Both the position numbers and the translations under genes were made by a program. Under the pieces are notes generated by a model. The model ran no database searches. It saw nothing but the letters and a program-made list of their open reading frames with translations, and was not told the origin of the DNA. Shown here in pieces: positions 58,261 to 64,000 of a stretch of 64,000 bases of DNA; positions within the stretch are counted from its first letter, which is position 1, and each line of letters begins with the position of its first letter. Source of the stretch: Sequoia sempervirens (lineage: Eukaryota > Streptophyta > Pinopsida > Cupressales > Cupressaceae); contig VDFB02252616.1 in the NCBI GenBank assembly GCA_007258455.2, positions 125,651,953 to 125,715,952 on the forward strand, written 5' to 3'.

Positions 58261-59085
58261 TTTGTTGCTCCACTGCTCCACTTGAATTCTTTTCTATCCC
58301 CTCTCATTGTTTCAGTCAAGGGTCCACAAATACTACTGAAGTTTCTAATGAACTTTCTATAAAAACTAGCCAAACCATGGAAAGATCTCACCTCAGTAGC
58401 AGTTCTTGGGGTAGACCATTCTAGAATATCCTTCACCTTCTCTGGTCCATCTTGAGACCTTCTGCTGAGACAACAAACCCCAAACACACTAACTCCCTCT
58501 TCACAAAACTGCACTTCTTTAGATTAATCAACAGTTTCTCTTCTCTTAACTTCTCAAAGGCTCTCTGAATATGCATCAGATGCTCATCCAATGTCTTACT
58601 GAAAATCAAAATATCATCCAAATATACAATAACAAAACTTCCCATAAATTCTTTAAGTACCTCGTTCATGAGTCGCATGAATGTTCTCGGTGCATTGGTT
58701 AGCCCAAAAGGCTGACTAACCACTCTTATAGGCCCTCTTTGGTCTTGAAGGCAGTCTTCCATTCATCTCCCTCTCGAATCTGGATCTGGTGATATCCAAA
58801 CTTTAGATCAATCTTTGTGAAGTACTGAGCTCCACTCAAACAGTCCATCAGGTCATCCATCCTTGGCAAGGGAAATCTGTACTTGATTGTTATCTTGTTT
58901 ATGGCTTGGGAATCTATGCACATCCTCCACTCCCCATCCTTCTTTGGTGCTAGTACTGCAAGTACTGCACATGGACTCAAACTCTCCCATATCAAACCCT
59001 TTCTCAATAACTCTTGAACTTGTTTGTTCAACTCCTCATTTTCTGCTGGAGTCATTCTATGAGCTGCCTTATTTGGCAAACTGGC
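58261..59085 (-). pseudogene. C1 reverse transcriptase
   Basis: [20 protein letters not shown], then [80 protein letters not shown], and the catalytic YLDD at 58624-58613 in VIVYLDDILIFSKTLDEH. The thumb region (ATEVRSFHGLASFYRKF) runs to 58400. A frame change near 58740 separates the two open halves. Confidence 0.93.
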
Positions 59086-59161
59086 TCCAGAATCAAGTCA
59101 ATCGATGACTGATCTTCCTTATTGGTGGTAAACCCTCAAGTACATTATCAGAAACAATATC

Positions 59162-59690
59162 CTAAAACTCATCCAACATCCCAGAAACTTCTTCTGGAAC
59201 CTTCTCACTATCCTCCTTACTCACTCTAGGAATCAATGCATAACACACATGCTCATGCTTCATACCTTCTAAAAAATTTATTCCATCTACATAACAAATT
59301 CTAGCACTACTGCATACCTTTTCTTCGGTCTCCTTCAGGGGTTTCAACTTGTGACGAACCCCATCATTTGTCAAGGAATAAGTGTTTGCATGGCCATCAT
59401 GTATAGCTCGCCTATCGAACTGCCATGGCCTCCCCAACAACATGTGACATGCATCCATGGGGATGATATCACAGAGTACCTTATCATGGTAGCTCCCAAT
59501 TTTGAACTTTACTAGGCACTGCTCATTGACCAAAACTTTGTGGTCTTTCTACAACTAGGCAATCGATACGAATGCGGGTGCCTTTCCCTCTTCAGCTTCA
59601 ACTTTGTGACCATCTCTTCTGACACTAGATTATCGGTGCTCACCATCAATAATGACATCACAACATTTTCCTTCACACTTGCACCTTGTG
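59162..59690 (-). pseudogene. C1 protease
   Basis: The active-site region near 59650 reads CDVIIDGEH in one frame and continues as DNLVSEEMVTKLKLKRERHP in another, so an indel has hit the catalytic Asp-Gly-Gly. The C-terminal half is open: VNEQCLVKFKIGSYHDKVLC, IIPMDACHMLLGRPWQFDRR. Between 59085 and 59162 the frame breaks before RT. Confidence 0.85.
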
Positions 59691-59840
59691 AAACAGTTCT
59701 TCCTCATTCTGGTTCCTTTTCCTCAGTCACTAAGGCTCTCCTAATCACTAGGGCTTCTCCCCTTTCTACATCATCTGAATGTTCAGATTGGGCCTCCTCA
59801 TCTGCATGTGCAACCCTTCCATGACTTTCTGGCCTTTTGT

Positions 59841-60898
59841 CTACCCTTCCTTGGTGTTGTGGACATTCATAGGCTCGATGCCCTTCTTCACCACACTAGA
59901 AACACGTTCCTCTGAAACCACCTCTTCCAGATCCTTTTCCATATCTCCCTTGTCCTCTACCTCTTTGATCACCACTATTTTGATCACGAGGGCAGTAGAA
60001 GTTGTCATTCTTTTGGCTTCGGCTAGTGCCCACATCTTCACTTTTCTTTTCATCATCATTTCGGCTTCCTGAAGGTCTTCCAGTACCCCTTCCACTTTGA
60101 CCTCCTCGTCCTTTTTTCTTGCCATTAAATCTTTTGTTCAGCTTCTCTTCCACCTTCAAAGCAAACTGATACACATCCTCAATGGTGGTCATTCTGAATA
60201 GGCTCAACTCCTCCTAAATGCTCGGTCGTAACCCATTAAGATATCAGGCTACCTTCTCCTTATTGGCCTCTGTGTGGCCCGTTCTGATGATTATCTTGTG
60301 AAATTCTTCAGTATATTCTTTCACAGATTGCTTCCTTGCTTCAACCCTTGCAATTTCTTCAACAGATCTAACTCGTAGTCTATTGGTATGAACTACTTCT
60401 TTAGTTTCTCTACCATGCGATCCCATCTGGTGATATTTCCTTTTCCTCTTCGATTTCTTTCCAACTAGACCTCTTTCTACCAAATACTGGCATGGCCCTT
60501 CAGCTTCATTTTTGCAAACTTAACCCAATCTGGGTCCTCTATTTCCTCATACTTAAAATATTCTTCTAGCTCGTTGATCCAGTCGATCAACTCTTCCGGG
60601 TTCAAACTTCCAGAATAACTGGGGACTTTTGCTCTGGGTCTTTTCCGATCTTTGAGATGAACCTTATTAGCCACATTTGGTCTTGATCAATTGTTTCTTC
60701 TTCCTCTTCTACATTTGAACCTCCTTCCTCTCCTTCATCCTCACTTTCCTCCCTCAGGTTTAACCCTCTTCTTACCTGCTCTTGTAACGCATCAATTTTT
60801 CTTTGGAGGGCTGCCAGTGCATCTCTTCCACCAGCATTTATGTGACCTCGACCACCTCTGGCACCACCATGCCTACCAGACATCACTCTTGGAGGCAT
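59841..60898 (-). pseudogene. gag: C1 gag
   Basis: ATG 60898 (MPPRVMSGRHGGARGGRGHI), a coiled coil (LAALQRKIDALQEQVRRG), an acidic stretch, then the Gag core (VPSYSGSLNPEELIDWINEL, EYFKYEEIEDPDWVKFAKMK, VKEYTEEFHKIIIRTGHTEA) and an Arg/Gly-rich tail. The CCHC knuckle reads CF, stop, CGEEGHRAYEC at about 59895-59862. At least three frame changes. Confidence 0.88.
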
Positions 60899-60983
60899 AT
60901 TTCTTGACCTCGACCCACAATCACAGTCCTGGTGAGAACTACCTCACGATTAGCGATCTGTCCACATGCTCAAGAAGACCTCA

Positions 60984-60994
60984 CTCTGATACCA
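60984..60994 (-). other. C1 primer binding site (initiator-Met)
   Basis: TGGTATCAGAG on the element strand, perfect to the Met-type site, two bases from the LTR end. Confidence 0.92.
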
Positions 60995-60996
60995 CT

Positions 60997-61706
60997 TGAT
61001 GAGGTCACAACCTGAGACACAGAAAATAACCCACAAACAAGAGAATAATTTTATTATTCAGAAAATGGAACTTCTTACATGTAGAGGATCTCAAATCCCC
61101 AAGTTTTACAACACATGCAAGTTACAAAAAGCTACAAAATAACCCTTTTGCAATATGCGAGCTTGTCCCCCAAAAAGTTACCCAAAAATTAGAAACCTGC
61201 CCATAAATAGAGCTCCTCATTAGTTTGGATCCAAAATGACATTCAAATTTGAGTTTAGGTAGTTTGGCGCTGAAAAATTACAACTCGAAGTTCAAATTTC
61301 AAAAGAACATTTGCAATTGTATCTTCTAGAAAGTGCGCCAAATTCCTGGGGCCATAACTTTTGATCTGGGACTCCGATTCACGAACCGTTTGAACTGTTA
61401 GAAAGGTCTCAAAGTCAACAATGCACTTGAAATTAGCTATGCTGATTTTAGCAAGTTTTGGGGCTGGTCCGAGAGCTCTAAGTGCCTCAAATCTAACTCG
61501 AAAGATTTTTAGGTGCAAATATGGGCAACTAAAACTGCAATATCTTTCAACCCAGGAATAGAAAATAAAAACCGTAAATCGAGAATTTCATTATGATGAA
61601 AAGGGTATCCAAAAATGTAAAAATATCTAAAAACTGAGAAACTTGAAATTTAACTATTTTTAGGTGATGCAAGATTGCCTTTACACCACTAGATGCTCCT
61701 GCATCA
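60997..61706 (-). repeat. C1 5' LTR
   Basis: 710 bp, partner of 55627-56336. On the element strand TGATGCAGGAGCATC...GACCTCATCA. Confidence 0.95.
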
Positions 61707-61926
61707 ATAGAGGATATTTTGGGGGTTCATCACCACCTCCTAGTTGCTTCTTCTTTCCTTTATGGTCTCCATGATCTTCTTGCTTCAATGCATTATCTTC
61801 TTCAAGTTTCATGCATTCTTCCCTTTCTTTGAGTAGCATTTCCAACACGGCTCTCATTTGCCAGAAGGCTCTTCGAAATTCTTGCTCACTGAGTTCTTCG
61901 GGTACCTCCATTCCAGACACAGACAT
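61707..61926 (-). pseudogene. N1 gag N-terminal part, cut by C1
   Basis: ATG 61926: MSVSGMEVPEELSEQEFRRA, then a charged helical segment (VLEMLLKEREECMKLEEDNA) and Lys/Gly-rich linker ending ...DEPPKYPL at the C1 junction. The continuation is at 55626 downward. A coiled-coil start is common in plant gypsy Gags. Confidence 0.75.
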
Positions 61927-62041
61927 TTTTGGAAAAGTTCTTCATTTCTTGATCTCAGGATTATATTCTTCAAGCTTTCGTTCGCCCTTCTAAATCCTAG
62001 ATCTTGTTAGCATTCACAAAAAATCTGCAATACTAGTCACC

Positions 62042-62057
62042 AAATGCTCTGATACCA
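62042..62057 (-). other. N1 primer binding site (initiator-Met type)
   Basis: On the element strand TGGTATCAGAGCATTT, four bases from the LTR end. Perfect over the TGGTATCAGAGC core. Confidence 0.92.
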
Positions 62058-62061
62058 AACT

Positions 62062-63589
62062 TGATCTAATTTAGGATCTAGAATAATTTCATAATTGAAT
62101 GCTTGACTTAAAAAATTTAATGGAAACTCAAAAAACAAGTGTACATTATTGAAATTATGCTTTAAAAATCAAGGTGATAACTAGAATGTGAGAGAGAAGA
62201 AGAGAGAAAGTGCAAACAATCTGATAACGAAGTTTGCCACAATCGTGACTACGTCTCCGGGTCCGCTCCAATAGAGTGAGACCGATCCAATTATTCCTCC
62301 AGAAACTCAGTTACAATCTTCAGCATAGCCTCCCCTTGGATTACAAAGAAATCTTAAAATGCACTTCCAAAGTGCGTGAGAAAAAGCTTCTCCAAAAGCA
62401 TGAAGTTACAATAAGATTTCTCCAAGGAAGAAAAATCCCAACACTCCACTTACAAAAATCACCTCCCAAAATTCTATCTCCCAAGTTCAATAACTTGGTT
62501 ACAAAAATGTATCACCAATTTTCCTCCAAAATCCCCTTACAAAAATAATTAGCTAAAACACACAAACTCTCACCCATTTACCCCTTTTTATACACCAATT
62601 TTACCCAATTTGGTGTATAACAACTTGATTTACAATCTCCCCAAATTTACATGTAAATCTAAAAGAAATCTCCTCGTTACATAATAAAATATCTTCAAGA
62701 TAAATAACGAAGGGCCCTTATAATTTTGGGCTTACAAAGGAAAATAATAATCCCTATAATTTTGTTTTGATAACTCTTACAGGATTATTTATATATTTTT
62801 AAGAAGATCTTTTAAATTTTATCCCTTAAAAATAATCCCATTTCTATCTTATTGGAGATTATCCCTTTTGAATAGGGGTAATAATAATTAAAAAAGAGTT
62901 TAAAATCCCTTAAAATAAGGATTCCATGAAAATAGTTTTTTTTTAAAAATAACATAGAAAGCTTTTAAAGCAAAACTCATGGCTTTAAAATAGGGTGGCT
63001 TTAATATGAGCTTTAAGATAGGTGGAAATCCTTTAATATAGGAGATCCCATGTTTATTAAAAGAATGTGGCATTTTTTATTATTTTTTATTTGTTTTATA
63101 TATTTTATTATTTTAATTATTTTTATTTTTTTTATAAAAATAATATGCCACGTGGAGGAGTGAGATGATGCCATATCAAAATTTCATTCTCTAGTCAAAG
63201 ACTTTGGAGTGATGTGTCCGCTGACTAGACTGATGATGTGGCGTTGATTGGACTACCACGTGTCCACGCATGATTGGCCGACTTTGACTGCTCATAACTT
63301 GGGCAAACAAACTCCAATTTTGATGAAACGAACATCGTTGGAAAGCTTGCAATGAGCTCTTTGCATTGACACCAATCTTGACCACTTTTGACAAATTTGA
63401 TTTTTTGACCTTTTTTTAACTTGGGTCTTTGAGTTGATTGAAGGTTTGACTGAGTGTATCTCGAGCACCGTAGCTCCGATTGACTCCATTCGAGTTGCAT
63501 TGGAGTTAGAATTCCCAATATTTTTTGATGAAGATGTTTCTGGAAAAAAAAATGAGGAACTTCAAAATTTGACAAAATCCTCTGGATCA
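62062..63589 (-). repeat. N1 5' LTR
   Basis: 1528 bp, TGATCTAATTTAGG...TCTGGATCA on the plus strand. Followed by the duplication ATAGG. Confidence 0.94.
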
Positions 63590-64000
63590 ATAGGACCCTC
63601 CCTTGGTATTTTTTTGGTGGTATTTTAATGATTTAAATTCAAGATTTGATGTCAACTTGTGTTATTTCAATTTCAGGAATTAGGGGTAAGATAAGTATAA
63701 ATATAAGGTTTTTTCACATAGTTTCATCTAAGATTTCAAGTATTCAAGTCCTAATAGAAAATTTATGAGTTCAAGAGTTTACAAGAGCATTCAAGAAGGA
63801 ATCCAAGGGAAGATTTATAGAAGTTTATTGCATCAATGAAGATATCAATCATCACGTCAAAGTCATGCATGTTGTTGAGCTAATGTGATGATGTAGCATT
63901 GGTGATCAAGTTCAAGTATTCAAAGCCATTATCTTATGTCAAGTTCATGATCAAGATCTACACTCATTGAGGCCATTTCATGCTAAATTTCAAATTCACA
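63590..64000. other. Sequence right of N1, possible LTR promoter
   Basis: Continues the host of N1 (element H or its surroundings). Near 63698 gtataaatataagg resembles a TATA box, followed by a region rich in ttcaag and catca phrases as in U3/R of an LTR. I found no partner copy in the window, so this is a weak guess. Confidence 0.35.

Larger units (their letters stand above)
55627..61706 (-). mobile_element. C1: chromovirus (Ty3/gypsy) with all domains, inserted in N1 gag
   Basis: LTRs 55627-56336 and 60997-61706, both 710 bp and about 94% identical by eye, with ACAGA (55622-55626) and ATAGA (61707-61711) as a duplication with one change. Minus-strand order: 5' LTR, PBS TGGTATCAGAG, gag with CCHC, PR, RT, RNase H, INT, chromodomain, 3' LTR. 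Many small frameshifts and stops make it inactive. It splits N1's gag: N1 residues ...DEPPKYPL lie right of it and the Ser/Pro-rich continuation lies left. Confidence 0.95.
52220..63589 (-). mobile_element. N1: gypsy-type element with gag, PR and a transmembrane tail but no RT or INT
   Basis: LTRs 52220-53772 and 62062-63589 (TGATCTGATTTAGG...GGATCA), flanked by ATAGG at 52215-52219 and 63590-63594. Excluding the nested C1, the interior is about 2.2 kb. On the minus strand it holds a Met-type PBS, a gag whose N-terminal part is cut by C1, a CCHC knuckle, a protease with DSG, and in the same frame after a TAG a 109-codon segment with two hydrophobic helices. A PPT follows directly. It needs RT and INT from another element. 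Confidence 0.93.

Noticed and set aside
55630..61706. Taking the C1 LTR start at TGAGG (55630)
   Set aside because: The flanks would not match; starting at TGATGAGG (55627) gives ACAGA/ATAGA and a two-base spacer to the PBS.

Overview
This 64 kb window is AT-rich plant nuclear DNA made almost entirely of nested LTR retrotransposons and simple or tandem repeats. I find no intact host gene, tRNA or rRNA. The element types point to a large-genome land plant: Ty3/gypsy chromoviruses with chromodomains, an 18 kb TAT/Ogre-like element with a second RNase H, and Ty1/copia. A gymnosperm is plausible, but the species cannot be read from the sequence. A 100-N scaffold gap lies at 555-654.

Seven insertions were delimited by matching LTR pairs; six also have perfect or one-mismatch 5-bp target-site duplications (TSDs) on both sides (names are mine). 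T1, minus strand, 5616-23683, TSD CTAGT, is a TAT-type Ty3/gypsy element with gag, PR, G-patch, RT, RNase H, archaeal-type RNase H and INT, plus an antisense plant-mobile-domain (PMD) pseudogene. C2, plus strand, 25682-29784, TSD CATAA, is a chromovirus that lost gag, PR and most of RT. T2, minus strand, 34768-51827, TSD ACATT, is a non-autonomous relative of T1; it is interrupted by a gag-only copia element (40576-45039, TSD GCCTA/GCCCA) and by N2, a gypsy element without pol (46335-51273, TSD CAAAC). N1, minus strand, 52220-63589, TSD ATAGG, carries gag, PR and a transmembrane tail but no RT or INT. C1, minus strand, 55627-61706, TSD ACAGA/ATAGA, is a chromovirus with all domains, inserted inside N1's gag. 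T2 and N1 both lie in an older element, H, whose gag and PR remain at 33.1-34.7 kb. The left 5.6 kb is GA-rich repeat DNA plus one LTR fragment.

The most interesting structure is in T1. Three arrays of a short AGCGCAT-type core, spaced at 21 bp, fill the leader upstream of gag. A fourth array of the same core, in the same orientation relative to its ORF, lies upstream of the antisense PMD reading frame at the other end of the element. The PMD frame runs about 2 kb without a frameshift but has 16 internal stops, each one transition away from a sense codon. T1's pol frame, about 5.8 kb, is likewise unbroken by frameshifts.

The autonomous elements (T1, C1) probably supplied enzymes for relatives such as T2, N1, N2 and the copia element, several of which kept gag or accessory ORFs and lost pol. 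All coding regions here look decayed. Identity estimates are by eye.
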